Shown here: in pieces, positions 1 through 9,780 of the stretch
Numbering within the stretch: the stretch's first letter is position 1
How the letters are laid out: every line of letters starts with the position of its first letter
Source: JAWKTT01 sp041398965
GTDB taxonomy: Bacteria > Planctomycetota > Planctomycetia > Planctomycetales > Planctomycetaceae
Direction of reading: 5' to 3'
Length of the DNA stretch: 64,000 nt
NCBI GenBank assembly: GCA_041398965.1
Contig: JAWKTT010000012.1
Location: forward strand, 1 to 64,000
The notes under the pieces: model-generated
Told to the model about the DNA's origin: nothing
Databases searched by the model: none
What the model saw: the letters and a program-made list of their open reading frames with translations, nothing else
Position numbers and translations under genes: made by a program

Positions 1-3000
1 GCAGTGGGAACTGGTCCCTCAATCTCAATGGCAACCCACTGTTACCTGAAGGAGTGTATTCGGTCTCGGCGACCGCAGGAGATCTGGCCGGGAACAGTGT
101 GACCGATGTCACCTCGAATGAAGTCGAAGTCGACATCACCGATCCGGATGCACCAACCGTCAACTTCCTGACAACCAACGATCAGACTCCCACCCTCACC
201 GGCACCTGGGATGAAACCACCGCAACCATCCTCACGGTCGAGGTCAATGGGAACACGTTCACTCTCGACTTGAACGACCCACTCGGAAGCAGCCCACAAC
301 TCTCGACGGATGGGAGTGGCAATTGGACCCTGAATCTTGACGGTACGCCGATTCTCCCGGAAGCGATCTATGCCGTCACCGCGACCAACACAGACCTCGC
401 CGGGAATGATGCCACCGATCCATCCATCAATGAGCTGACCATCGACATCACTCGACCAGCTCCTCCCACGATCACGACGCCGATCGAGGGGGACAACCTC
501 ATCAACGCCGTCGAAGATGACGACGTCCTCGTCACCGGAACAGCAGAACCGCTCTCGACGTTGACCCTCACCATCGACGACGGAAACAACCCGCCGGTCG
601 TTGTCACAGTGACGACCGATGGTGCAGGAAACTGGACCTTGCTCGGAAGTGAAGTCGACCTGTCGTCGCTCGACGACGGCCCTCTGTCGATGATCGCCAC
701 AGCAACCGATGCCGCCGGGAATGTCTCGCTTCCGTCGAATGAGGCCCTCCCGGTCCATGATACGGCGACCGCACCAATCACGATCGATGGTCCGGTTGAA
801 GGAGATGACGTCGTCAACCTGATCGAGTCTCCAGACGTCCTCATCACAGGTACCGCAGAGCCAGGCAGCACCGTCACGGTCACTCTGGATGACGGCAACC
901 CGCTCACTCCTCCCGTCACGGCGACCGTCACGACGGCCCCTGACGGCACTTGGACACTGAGCGGAAACGAAGTCGACATCTCGGGTCTCGATGATGGACC
1001 AATCACCATTACGGCCGTCACAGTTGATGCTGCCGGGAACCCTCCAGAATCAGCGACAACATCGGTCACCAAGGACACCACGGCGCCGAACAACCTCGGC
1101 ATCGATGATCCGACCGAAGGGGACGACTTCTCCAACATCGTCGAGACCCCAGACGTCACCATCACTGGCACGGGAGCGGAGCCAACGTCGACCGTTGTTG
1201 TCACCTTAGAAGATCAGAACGGCAACATCCTCGGACCGATAAACGCCACCGTCAACCCCGATGGGACATGGAGTATTCCAGACCAGGACCTCACCGGCCT
1301 CGATGACGGCCCGATCACCGTGACCGCGACCGAGACCGATCTCGCCGGAAACGAAGGGACACCGGTCACAGAGTCCTTCATCAAAGACACCACGCCGCCG
1401 ACAGGTCTCGGCATTGATGACCCCACAGAAATGGATGATATCTCGAACGCCGTCGAGTCGACCGACGTCACGATCACCGGCACCGGAGCGGAGCCAATGT
1501 CGACCGTTGTTGTCACGCTCGAAGATCAGAACGGCAACATCCTCGGACCGATAAACGTCACCGTGAACCCTGACGGCACATGGAGTATTCCAGACCAAGA
1601 CATCACCGGCCTCGTGGACGGCCCCATCACCATCACCGCGACGGAGACCGATGAAGCCGGGAATGAAGGGACCCCGGTCACAGAGTCCTTCATTAAAGAC
1701 ACCACGCCGCCGACCGGTCTTGGCATCGATGACCCCACAGAGTCGGACGACGTCTCAAACGCGACAGAGTCCGCCGACGTCACCATTACGGGGACCGGAG
1801 CCGAGCCAGCGTCGACCGTCGTCGTCACGCTAGAAGACCAAAACGGCAACACCCTCGGCCCCATCACCGCCACCGTGAACCCCGATGGGACATGGAGTAT
1901 TCCAGATCAAGACATCACCGGCCTCGATGACGGTCCCATCACGATCACCGCGACGGAGACCGATGAAGCCGGGAATGAAGGGACACCGGTCACAGAGTTG
2001 TTCACCAAAGACACGACCCCTCCATCGATCGACCCACAGGATTCGGATGCTCTCACCATCACGTCGCCGATTGCCGGGGCAGACAACACAGCCAACGATG
2101 CAGAAGACAATCAAGTCTTGATCGAAGGGACCGCAGAAGCCCTGTCGGTGATTGACATTGAAATTGAAGATGGTTCCGGGAACATCGTCACCGCACAAGT
2201 GATGACCGATGGGAGCGGGAACTGGTCGTTGCTCGGGCAAGAAGTCGACCTCAGCGGCCTCGACCAGGGGACTCTCACAGTCTCCGCAACCGCGACCGAC
2301 ACATCGGGCAACACTTCACCTCCGGTCACCACCACCTTCGACCATGACTCGATCATCAGCGTCACCATCACCGGTCCCATCGAAGGGGACGATTCGCTGA
2401 GCGATGCCGAAGATGACGATGTTCTCGTCGTCGGCACGACAGATCCACATGCCACAGTTGACGTCACGTTCTCGGATGGCAACGGGAACATTCTGACCAT
2501 CACCGTCACAGCCGACGGGAGTGGGAATTGGACTCTGCTTGGAAACGAGGCGGACCTGAGCGGTTTCGATCAGGGAACCATCACGGTCACGGCGTTTGCC
2601 GAAGACCCGTTCGGCAACACAGCCACGACATCAACTTCGGTTGTGCATGACTCCGTTCATCCCGCCATGCCAACCGTCAACACGCTCATCACAAACGATC
2701 AGACCCCCACCCTGACCGGGACATGGGACGAAGTCGGTGCGAACCTGCTCGAAGTGACCGTCAACGGCGTGACCTACACGCTCGACCAAAACCACCCGCT
2801 CAACAGCGACCCACAACTGACGACCGACGGCAGCGGAAACTGGACCCTCAACCTCAATGGCACGCCACTGCTGGCCGAAGGGGTGTATGAAGTTTCCGTG
2901 ACGAACTCAGACGATGTTGGGAACGACTCCAGCGACATCACGACGGCGGAACTCGAAGTCGACATCACCAACCCCGCAACGCCAACCGCCAACAATCTCA

Positions 3001-6000
3001 TCACCAACCAGGTCAAACCGACCATCAACGGGACATGGGATGAAGCGACTGCGTCTCTGCTGACCGTGCAGGTGAATGGCGTTGTCTACACGCTCGACCT
3101 CAACAACCCGCTCGGCAGCAGTCCCGAACTCTCTTCCGATGGGAATGGAAACTGGACTCTCGACTTCAGCGTCGGGCCGGTCGCGTTGCCGCCGGGAGGT
3201 TACAACGTCATCGTCACCAACCGTGACGATGCCGGAAACTCGCGAGGAGACGTCACCGTCGGCGAACTCGTCATTGATGTCACCGACCCTCTCGCAGCAA
3301 CCGATCCTCCGAACCTCACCGACCCCACCGACACCGGCCTCGACAACGCCGACGACCTCACCTTCAACACCACCCCCACCTTCGACGGTGATGGAGGCGA
3401 ACCCGGTTCGACGGCAACGATCTACGCGCAGCCGACCGATGCCAACGGCGTCCCAACCGGCCCCCCCATCGCCATCGGTACCGCCACCGTCAACCCGGAT
3501 GGTACCTACGAAGTCCCCACAAATCCGGGGAATCCACTCCCTGAAGGCTTCTATGCCATGACGGTCACCTTCACCGATGTCGCCGGAAATGAAAGCGATC
3601 CATCACCCAGGTTGCTCATCGAAGTCGACACCACCGCTCCGACCGGCCTTCTGATCGATGACCCGACCGAAGGGGACGACTTCGTCAACATTGTCGAGAC
3701 CCCCGTAACCACCATCACCGGAACTGGCGTCGAGCCAACGTCGACAGTCGCCGTCACGTTGGAAGACCAAAACGGCAACACGCTCGGACCAATTCAAGCA
3801 GTCGTGCATCCCGATGGCACATGGACCCTGCCCGATCAAGACATCACCTCATTGGCGGATGGACCGATCTCCATCACCGCCGTCGAGACCGATGCCGCCG
3901 GGAACGTCGGCCCCACAGCAACCGAAGAGTTCGAGAAGGACACCATCGCCCCAACAGGTCTCGCCATTAACGGACCGGTCGAAGGGGATGACATTGCCAA
4001 CATCGTCGAGACCCCGGATGTCTCGATCACCGGTACCGGAGCAGAGCCAACCTCGACCGTGGCTGTCACTCTGACGGATGATGACGGCAACACCGTCGGC
4101 CCGATTGCTGCGACCGTCAACCCCGACGGCACATGGAGTATCCCAGACCAGGATCTGACGTCACTCATCGATGGACCGATCACGGTCACTGCCATCGAAA
4201 CAGATGAAGCTGGGAATCCCGGTAATCCCGTCGTCGCCAACTTCGTCAAAGACACCACCGCGCCGAATCAACTCGCGATCGACTCGCCGGTTGAAGGGGA
4301 CGACTTCGCGAACATCGTCGAGACCCCAGACGTCACGATCACTGGCACGGGAGCGGAGCCAACGTCGATCGTTGTTGTCACCTTAGAAGATCAGAACGGC
4401 AACATCCTCGGACCGATCAACGCCACCGTGAACCCCGATGGGACATGGAGTATTCCAGACCAGGACATCACCGGACTCGATGACGGCCCCATCACCATCA
4501 CCGCGACGGAGACCGATGAAGCTGGGAATGAAGGAGCCCCGGTGACCGGTTCGTTTGTTAAAGATGCGACCCCTCCCACAGGCCTCGTCATTGACGGAGA
4601 TGGTCCGCAAACGATTGAGGGAGACCAGGTCATCAACGCGGCTGAAGCACTCGATGTCACGATTACGGGGACGGGCGTCGAACCGACTTCAACGGTCGAA
4701 GTCACCATCACCGATGGCGAAGGGAACACCGTCGGACCGATTGCTGCGACCGTCAACCCAGACGGTACCTGGTCGATTCCGGATCAAGACTTCACCGGTC
4801 TCGTCGATGGACCGTTGACAGTTTCGGCTGTCGAGACCGATAACGCCGGAAACGTGGCCGACCCGGTCGAGTCAATCTTGACCAAAGACACCGTCCCGCC
4901 AAATCCTCCCCCAGTCGACGAACCTCTCGATATGACTGACGAGACCGACAGTGGCGAAGACAATCAGGACAACTTGACGAGCAATACGACACCGACGTTT
5001 ACCGGCACAGGGGGCGAACCGGGTGGGACTGCGACGCTCTACATCACCCCCACCGATGACGAAGGGAACCCGACCGGTCCTCCCGTCTCCTCGGGGACTG
5101 TCATCGTCAATCCCGATGGAAGCTATACCATCACCCCGAACGACGAGTTGCCGGACGGAAATTACATCGCCAACGTCACCTTCACCGACCTCGCCGGGAA
5201 CGAATCGACCTTTGGACCCGACCTCCCATTCGAGATCGACACCATTCCCCCCGTCACCCCAGAAGCTCCCGATCTGGTCGATGCCAGCGACAGTGGCGAC
5301 TCGGCACACGATGACATCACCAACGACAATACCCCGACCTTTACGGGCACAGGAGCACCCGGCGATACCGTCACCCTCTTCATGCAACCGGTCGACGAGA
5401 ATGGGAACCCGACTGGTCCCTCCGTCGTCGTGGGGACTGCCATTGTTGACCCAGACGGCACTTACACCGCCACATCGACGACCGTGCTCTCCGATGGGAA
5501 CTACCTCACGACGGTTCAGTTTACCGACCCTGATGGAAACGAAAGCCTCATTTCGCCTCCACTCGCCATCACGATCGACACTCTTTCACCCGACATGCCC
5601 GATGTGACCGAGACCCTGCCGAGAACACTCAGCGGAACCGGCGAACCAGGGAGCACCGTCACCATCACCGACGTGCAGGGGAACCCAATGATAGACCCGC
5701 AGGGGAACCCGGTCCAAGCCGTCGTAGCCCCCAACGGGACATGGGTCATCGCCAACATCGGTCACAACATTCCTTCCGGAAGTTCTGTGCAGGTTCACGT
5801 CACCGATGCCGCCGGGAACACAACTTCCATGATGCAGCGAGTCGACTACTTCGGGTTCGATAGTCTGAATAATCTCAACCCACTCACCTTCCAGGGACCA
5901 CACGCGATCTTCAGTCGTTCGGGAGGAAACACCGAACCGCTGATCTCGGCCCAGATGGTATCGTTCAACGCGAACCCCATCATCAGCGGCTCTGCGACTC

Positions 6001-6332
6001 CGGGCACGCTCCTCGCCGCCCGAATCTATGATGTTGATGGCTCCTTGATCGATGAAGTCTTCGTGACAGCCGACCAGGCAGGCAACTGGGTCGCCCAGTT
6101 CACCGGCCAGAGTCAAAGCCAGTCACCCAGAATCGTCATCGAGCACATCGGTTCCGCCGCAGTCCCCCTGGGCCAAGCCGCCCTCACCCTCTCCGCCAGA
6201 ACCTACAGCCAACTCCAATTCGCCACCATCGGCTCCAGCGACCTCTCCATCGAAGGAATCCTCAACGGCACCGCTGGTAACGCTTTGCAACAAAACCACC
6301 AAAGCAACCTCAATCCCCTTCGATTCCTCTAA
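1..6332 (+). CDS. Giant secreted/surface protein of tandem bacterial Ig-like modules (5' end outside window)
   Basis: The frame is open from base 3, so the gene starts upstream of the window; a GTG at 54 lies inside a repeat and is not a real start. About 2,100 residues are visible, made of about 18 modules of roughly 80-110 residues in three types. Type A carries 'TLTGTWDE', 'DGSGNWTLNL' and 'ELTIDIT'. Type B carries 'PxEGDD', 'DVTITGTGAEP', 'NPDGTWSIPDQD' and 'KDTTPP'. Type C carries 'NTTPTFTGTGGEPG' and 'NPDGTY'. The order is partial A, A, seven B, A, A, C, four B, C, C, then a more divergent C-terminal part ending in 'LNPLRFL'. Asp-rich EGDD/EDDD motifs suggest calcium-stiffened beta-sandwich domains. 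The likely role is an extracellular adhesin or matrix protein. No membrane anchor or sorting signal is visible. The repeat family is certain; the function is inferred. Confidence 0.88.
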   Translation, partial: SGNWSLNLNGNPLLPEGVYSVSATAGDLAGNSVTDVTSNEVEVDITDPDAPTVNFLTTNDQTPTLTGTWDETTATILTVEVNGNTFTLDLNDPLGSSPQLSTDGSGNWTLNLDGTPILPEAIYAVTATNTDLAGNDATDPSINELTIDITRPAPPTITTPIEGDNLINAVEDDDVLVTGTAEPLSTLTLTIDDGNNPPVVVTVTTDGAGNWTLLGSEVDLSSLDDGPLSMIATATDAAGNVSLPSNEALPVHDTATAPITIDGPVEGDDVVNLIESPDVLITGTAEPGSTVTVTLDDGNPLTPPVTATVTTAPDGTWTLSGNEVDISGLDDGPITITAVTVDAAGNPPESATTSVTKDTTAPNNLGIDDPTEGDDFSNIVETPDVTITGTGAEPTSTVVVTLEDQNGNILGPINATVNPDGTWSIPDQDLTGLDDGPITVTATETDLAGNEGTPVTESFIKDTTPPTGLGIDDPTEMDDISNAVESTDVTITGTGAEPMSTVVVTLEDQNGNILGPINVTVNPDGTWSIPDQDITGLVDGPITITATETDEAGNEGTPVTESFIKDTTPPTGLGIDDPTESDDVSNATESADVTITGTGAEPASTVVVTLEDQNGNTLGPITATVNPDGTWSIPDQDITGLDDGPITITATETDEAGNEGTPVTELFTKDTTPPSIDPQDSDALTITSPIAGADNTANDAEDNQVLIEGTAEALSVIDIEIEDGSGNIVTAQVMTDGSGNWSLLGQEVDLSGLDQGTLTVSATATDTSGNTSPPVTTTFDHDSIISVTITGPIEGDDSLSDAEDDDVLVVGTTDPHATVDVTFSDGNGNILTITVTADGSGNWTLLGNEADLSGFDQGTITVTAFAEDPFGNTATTSTSVVHDSVHPAMPTVNTLITNDQTPTLTGTWDEVGANLLEVTVNGVTYTLDQNHPLNSDPQLTTDGSGNWTLNLNGTPLLAEGVYEVSVTNSDDVGNDSSDITTAELEVDITNPATPTANNLITNQVKPTINGTWDEATASLLTVQVNGVVYTLDLNNPLGSSPELSSDGNGNWTLDFSVGPVALPPGGYNVIVTNRDDAGNSRGDVTVGELVIDVTDPLAATDPPNLTDPTDTGLDNADDLTFNTTPTFDGDGGEPGSTATIYAQPTDANGVPTGPPIAIGTATVNPDGTYEVPTNPGNPLPEGFYAMTVTFTDVAGNESDPSPRLLIEVDTTAPTGLLIDDPTEGDDFVNIVETPVTTITGTGVEPTSTVAVTLEDQNGNTLGPIQAVVHPDGTWTLPDQDITSLADGPISITAVETDAAGNVGPTATEEFEKDTIAPTGLAINGPVEGDDIANIVETPDVSITGTGAEPTSTVAVTLTDDDGNTVGPIAATVNPDGTWSIPDQDLTSLIDGPITVTAIETDEAGNPGNPVVANFVKDTTAPNQLAIDSPVEGDDFANIVETPDVTITGTGAEPTSIVVVTLEDQNGNILGPINATVNPDGTWSIPDQDITGLDDGPITITATETDEAGNEGAPVTGSFVKDATPPTGLVIDGDGPQTIEGDQVINAAEALDVTITGTGVEPTSTVEVTITDGEGNTVGPIAATVNPDGTWSIPDQDFTGLVDGPLTVSAVETDNAGNVADPVESILTKDTVPPNPPPVDEPLDMTDETDSGEDNQDNLTSNTTPTFTGTGGEPGGTATLYITPTDDEGNPTGPPVSSGTVIVNPDGSYTITPNDELPDGNYIANVTFTDLAGNESTFGPDLPFEIDTIPPVTPEAPDLVDASDSGDSAHDDITNDNTPTFTGTGAPGDTVTLFMQPVDENGNPTGPSVVVGTAIVDPDGTYTATSTTVLSDGNYLTTVQFTDPDGNESLISPPLAITIDTLSPDMPDVTETLPRTLSGTGEPGSTVTITDVQGNPMIDPQGNPVQAVVAPNGTWVIANIGHNIPSGSSVQVHVTDAAGNTTSMMQRVDYFGFDSLNNLNPLTFQGPHAIFSRSGGNTEPLISAQMVSFNANPIISGSATPGTLLAARIYDVDGSLIDEVFVTADQAGNWVAQFTGQSQSQSPRIVIEHIGSAAVPLGQAALTLSARTYSQLQFATIGSSDLSIEGILNGTAGNALQQNHQSNLNPLRFL
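1136..1328 (+). repeat. Near-identical coding repeat, second copy at 4313-4505
   Basis: This B-type module segment recurs 3,177 bases downstream (a multiple of three) with only scattered, mostly synonymous differences. Related but less similar copies lie around 1445-1640 and 1755-1945. High DNA identity between non-adjacent modules suggests recent duplication or gene conversion inside the Ig-repeat gene. Confidence 0.75.
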
Positions 6333-6371
6333 CCGTTCGGCACGAATCATTCGACGACGGTTGAATCACAT

Positions 6372-6448
6372 CTCTCCCTCTCCCCCACTGTCGATGCCCC
6401 TATGTTAAAGGCCATTCCAGTGGAGGAGAGGGCCGGGGTGAGGGGGAT
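6372..6448. repeat. Palindromic G/C-rich intergenic repeat, family 2, copy i
   Basis: The arms read CTCCCTCTCCCCCACTG and, after a short loop, GGAGGAGAGGGCCGGGGTGAG. Copy iv at 28641-28718 has the same arms in the other order. It lies 40 bases after the Ig-repeat gene, so it could act as a transcript 3' end as well as being a mobile palindrome. Confidence 0.65.
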
Positions 6449-6462
6449 TCCGGAGTTTGTCG

Positions 6463-6506
6463 CCTTTCGCTCCGCGAAAGCAGCGCCCATTTCGCGGAGC
6501 GAAAGG
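6463..6506. repeat. Perfect 17-bp inverted repeat with 10-nt loop
   Basis: CCTTTCGCTCCGCGAAA at 6463-6479 is perfectly complementary to 6490-6506. It sits between two copies of another palindromic family, in a gap (6333-6742) where I see no gene. It could be a terminator-like hairpin for the Ig-repeat gene or a separate REP-type element; there is no T-tract. Confidence 0.7.
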
Positions 6507-6577
6507 GGACTATGGTTGCGTTCACAAGCCGTGTGAGGTATCCACTTCGCAAGACGACCGCATGAGCGTCCACCGCT

Positions 6578-6661
6578 CCCCCCTCATCCCAACCTTCTCC
6601 CCCGTTAGCGCGCTTTCTGAAGTCGTACGTCGACCACGGGGGAGAAGGAGCCACGGGTCGG
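6578..6661. repeat. Palindromic intergenic repeat, family 2, copy ii
   Basis: Contains CCTCATCCCAACCTTCTCCCCC and, about 40 bases later, CGGGGGAGAAGGAG, separated by a variable centre. The same arms occur at 28502-28593 in the opposite orientation and at 52773-52850. No reading frame in it looks like a protein. Confidence 0.65.
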
Positions 6662-6742
6662 CTGCGCCTCCGCAATCTCTGTGCTAAACAGGATTGCGTA
6701 AAGGCAGAATCGAGGGGCAGGTCGTTGGTGGCAGGTGGCATC

Positions 6743-8020
6743 TCAGACAGAGTGAGACTCCGTCATGAGCGAAAGAGGAAACTCGACAAGCAAGGCGGTT
6801 GTGTTGTCGCGGGAGCCTTCTTTAAGGGCGGCTTGGACGAGTCGAGGGGCTGGGAGTTGGGTTTGTTGTTGGTCGTCGGGTTCACGGTAAAGGTCGTTGA
6901 GGGCGCGGTCCCACAGGCCGTCGGTGATGCCGTCGGTGCAGAGGAGCAGGCTGTCTCCTGGTTGGCACGATATCTCGCCAACCTGCGGGTTGACGTAGCG
7001 GTTGCCCGAGCCGAGCGATTGGGAGAGGACGTTTTTACGAGGATGATTGCGTGCCTCTCGTTCATTCAGTTGTCCCTGCCGACGCAGCCAGCCGACGTGT
7101 GTGTGGTCTTCGGTGATCTGTCGAATCCCGCCGGTACGAGGTAGCAGATAGATGCGACTGTCCCCGATGTGTCCGAAGAAGACGCGCCCATCGACGACCC
7201 AGATTAGGCTGAGAGTGGCCCCCATGTTCTTCCCTTCGTCATAGCTTTCGCCGAGGAGGGTGAGTTGTCGATGGATGCCGTCGAACAGGTCGTCGAGGCA
7301 ATCGAAGAGTCCCGAGACGTTATGTTTTCCGGCGAGAGAGTAGCGTCGTGGCAAGAGGCGGGTGATGTTGTCGAGCGCGAACTTGCTGGCGAATTCTCCA
7401 GAACGTTCGCCCCCCATCCCATCACTGACGGCAAAGACGAAGTCGAAGTCCTCTGTCGGCACCTCGCCAGACTTCGCCAGATAGGTAAAGTCCCACTGGT
7501 TGAAGGCGACGGTCAGGAAGGCATCTTCGTTGTTGGACCGAAAGCCCCCACACTCGGTGCAGCCGGACCAGCGGAGTCGTCCGTTATGACAAGCCGGCGA
7601 GTTGCTGGTGGCAGGGAGGGGAGATTCCCCTGCGAGAGCTGCGTCGGGTTCGAGAATGGTGGCGAACTCGAAGTCGATGACACAGAACCGACCATCACTG
7701 CGGCGATAGGTGATATTTCGCAGATAAGGGTCGTCATGTCGCACGCCGAACTTTTCGAGATCGGCAAACAGTTCCCGCATCCGCTCATCGCTCAGCTGCT
7801 GAACCATCGGGCCGCAGTTCGAGGTGATGAGTTCGAGGGTCTCCCGGTCGTAGCCCAGTACGCGGGGGACGAAGTCGCAGCCACGTCGTTCGAGGTATTG
7901 CAGCACCCTCAGTTCGTTGTCGAAACGCTCCTGTGCATTGGCAGCCCGGAAAAACTTATGCACGGTTCCGTCGTAGCCAATTTTCACCAAGGCTCGCGGA
8001 GTGTTTTTTGCTTCTTGCAT
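6743..8020 (-). CDS. Fused kinase-like and PP2C-type Ser/Thr phosphatase protein
   Basis: The frame is open to a GTG at 8077 (444 residues); the ATG at 8020 is preferred because its product starts just before the kinase-like domain. Numbering from the GTG, residues 25-140 look like a small RIO/aminoglycoside-kinase type domain: candidate Lys41, Glu55, an 'HDDPYLRN' catalytic loop at 114-121 and 'VIDFE' at 133-137. Residues 175-435 are a PP2C phosphatase with 'NNEDAF' (182-187), 'SDGMGG' (218-223), 'GHIGDSR' (302-308), 'TDG' (381-383) and 'SRDN' (422-425), the usual metal-binding acidic residues. It should be cytoplasmic, as no signal peptide or membrane segment is present. The phosphatase is confident; whether the short kinase-like half is active is unknown. 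Confidence 0.85.
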   Translation of the reverse strand: MQEAKNTPRALVKIGYDGTVHKFFRAANAQERFDNELRVLQYLERRGCDFVPRVLGYDRETLELITSNCGPMVQQLSDERMRELFADLEKFGVRHDDPYLRNITYRRSDGRFCVIDFEFATILEPDAALAGESPLPATSNSPACHNGRLRWSGCTECGGFRSNNEDAFLTVAFNQWDFTYLAKSGEVPTEDFDFVFAVSDGMGGERSGEFASKFALDNITRLLPRRYSLAGKHNVSGLFDCLDDLFDGIHRQLTLLGESYDEGKNMGATLSLIWVVDGRVFFGHIGDSRIYLLPRTGGIRQITEDHTHVGWLRRQGQLNEREARNHPRKNVLSQSLGSGNRYVNPQVGEISCQPGDSLLLCTDGITDGLWDRALNDLYREPDDQQQTQLPAPRLVQAALKEGSRDNTTALLVEFPLSLMTESHSV

Positions 8021-8209
8021 CGAGAGTTCGTCGACAGGAGGAGATTCGAAGACGAGAACGCCACCGCGGTTTCCCACAGTGGCGTCTCAGTGTAACGAAA
8101 CAGTCTTCCGTCGTCGAAACGATTCCCTGGCGAATCAGAAGCAACCATCGCGCGCTGACCGCTTTGGGCGACCTCTTTGTCGCTCAAGGGACGTTATTCA
8201 ACGGGAGAG

Positions 8210-9226
8210 TTACTTGACCGTTTGAATCGTCTTCACGATTCGCGAGATGATCTGGTACGGATCAGCCTGCGAGTTAGGACGACGATCTTCCAGGTATCCG
8301 CGGTAGGCATCGTTCTTGACGAACGAATGGGGGATACGAATGGATGCACCACGGTTGGCCACGCCGTAGTTGAACTTGTCGATCGACTGGGTTTCGTGGA
8401 GTCCGGTCAGACGGAGATGATTGTCTGGGCCGTATGCTGCAATGTGCTCGTCCTTGTACTTGTCGAACGCGGCCATGAGCTTCTCGAAGTAATCCTTTCC
8501 GCCGGTTTCGCGGAGGGTTTTGGTCGAGAAGTTGGTGTGCATCCCCGAGCCGTTCCAGTCGCCACGGATGGGCTTGCAGTGCCACTCGATGTCGACTTCG
8601 TACTGTTCGCACAGTCGGCTGAGCATATACCGAGAAATCCACATGTCGTCGCCGATCTTTTTGCCCCCCTTGGCGAAGATCTGGAATTCCCACTGACCCT
8701 TAGCCACCTCGGCATTGATCCCTTCCAGGGCGATCCCGGCATCAAGGACCATGTCGATATGCTCTTCGACAATCTGCCGAGCGATCGGGCCGACGTTTTT
8801 GTGGCCGACGCTGGTGTAGTACGGACCTTGTGGTGCGGGGTAGCCCTGTTCGGGGAAGCCGAGCGGGCGACCGTCCTGATACATGAAATACTCCTGCTCG
8901 AGGCCGACCCACAATTCGTCATCGTTCTCGTCGATGGTGGATCGGGTGTTGGAGGGGTGTGGCGTCCCGTCGGGAAGCAACACTTCGCACATCACCAGGA
9001 AAGCGTTTTTGCGGGTGCTATCGGGATACAGAGCGACCGGCTGCAACAGACAGTCGGAGTAATGCCCTTCCGCCTGTTGGGTCGAGCTTCCATCGAAGCC
9101 CCACATGTCGAGGTCTGCGACCGACGACGGCTCTTTGTTGACGATCTTGGTCTTGCTCCGGAGGTTTGGAACCGGGGTGTAACCATCCAGCCAGACATAC
9201 TCCAATTTGTACTTCCCAGAACTCAT
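8210..9226 (-). CDS. glnII: Glutamine synthetase, type II (eukaryote-like, short form)
   Basis: 338 residues, the length of GSII rather than the roughly 470-residue GSI. It catalyses ATP-dependent amidation of glutamate to glutamine and is cytoplasmic and oligomeric. Diagnostic segments are 'WGFDGSSTQQAEG' near the N-terminus, 'GLEQEYF' (metal-binding Glu), 'GPYYTSVG', 'NAEVAKGQWEFQI', 'RGDWNGSGMHTNFS' and the C-terminal 'NRGASIRIP' nucleotide/glutamate-binding loop. The GSI adenylylation-site Tyr region is absent, as expected for GSII. The ATG at 9226 has an AT-rich rather than Shine-Dalgarno leader. It appears monocistronic with a 554-base upstream gap holding a possible NtrC-like site at 9501-9517. 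Very confident in the family. Confidence 0.96.
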   Translation of the reverse strand: MSSGKYKLEYVWLDGYTPVPNLRSKTKIVNKEPSSVADLDMWGFDGSSTQQAEGHYSDCLLQPVALYPDSTRKNAFLVMCEVLLPDGTPHPSNTRSTIDENDDELWVGLEQEYFMYQDGRPLGFPEQGYPAPQGPYYTSVGHKNVGPIARQIVEEHIDMVLDAGIALEGINAEVAKGQWEFQIFAKGGKKIGDDMWISRYMLSRLCEQYEVDIEWHCKPIRGDWNGSGMHTNFSTKTLRETGGKDYFEKLMAAFDKYKDEHIAAYGPDNHLRLTGLHETQSIDKFNYGVANRGASIRIPHSFVKNDAYRGYLEDRRPNSQADPYQIISRIVKTIQTVK

Positions 9227-9500
9227 CTCGACTCACTCCAGATTTCTTTGACCATGTTGGCGAGGCGACTGCATGGATTGACCCACCGCAGGAGCCCCCT
9301 GATCACCTCAGAGCCTGCTCCTACATCAAGTCAATGGCCGAAACAGCCATTTATTTCGTTGAGTTTGGGTTGATCGATCTGCCGAAGCCTGACCTGCTGG
9401 ACAGCCTTCAATTTCCTGCCGACTTGATCGATCGCGGTCCATCTCGAGGACCCGACTCAACCTGACGAAACGGACAACGTGCCCGTTTCGACAGCATCGA

Positions 9501-9517
9501 TGCACAATCCTTGTGCG
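9501..9517. promoter_or_regulatory. Possible NtrC-type palindrome upstream of glnII
   Basis: TGCACAATCCTTGTGCG matches the NtrC enhancer pattern TGCAC-N7-GTGCA at all but the last base and is centred about 280 bases upstream of the glnII start, a plausible enhancer distance. The accompanying sigma-54 -24/-12 element is poor: the best match (GGGCACG around 9478-9484, minus strand) lacks a proper -12 GC. The rest of the 9227-9780 gap shows no gene. Confidence 0.25.
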
Positions 9518-9780
9518 TAAGCTGCTTCGGCAGACAGAGCTAAAATGACATAACTCTTTTTGCCAAAGAGGCTTGCCACTCCTGCGGCAAATCTCGTGAG
9601 GACTGTTACTGCAAATCTCGCGCCGCCACGTCAGACAGTCGTCGAATCTTGCTCCACGTCCTGCGCGCCAACATACTCACGTCAGCCCCGGAACGCCAGC
9701 GAGTCGCCCACTGTGATCTCCATTCGATCATGAAATCCAGACAACGAGGAAGTCGTTTGGGATGGTGACTCCGACCAGCA

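Noticed and set aside
368..1204. Long minus-strand open frames (also 42-758) opposite the Ig-repeat gene
   Set aside because: They are mirror images of the repeat gene, low-complexity Val/Ser-rich, and recur at every module. They have no independent motif.
8177..9373. 398-residue plus-strand frame opposite glnII
   Set aside because: It lies antisense to a certain glutamine synthetase and shows no domain.
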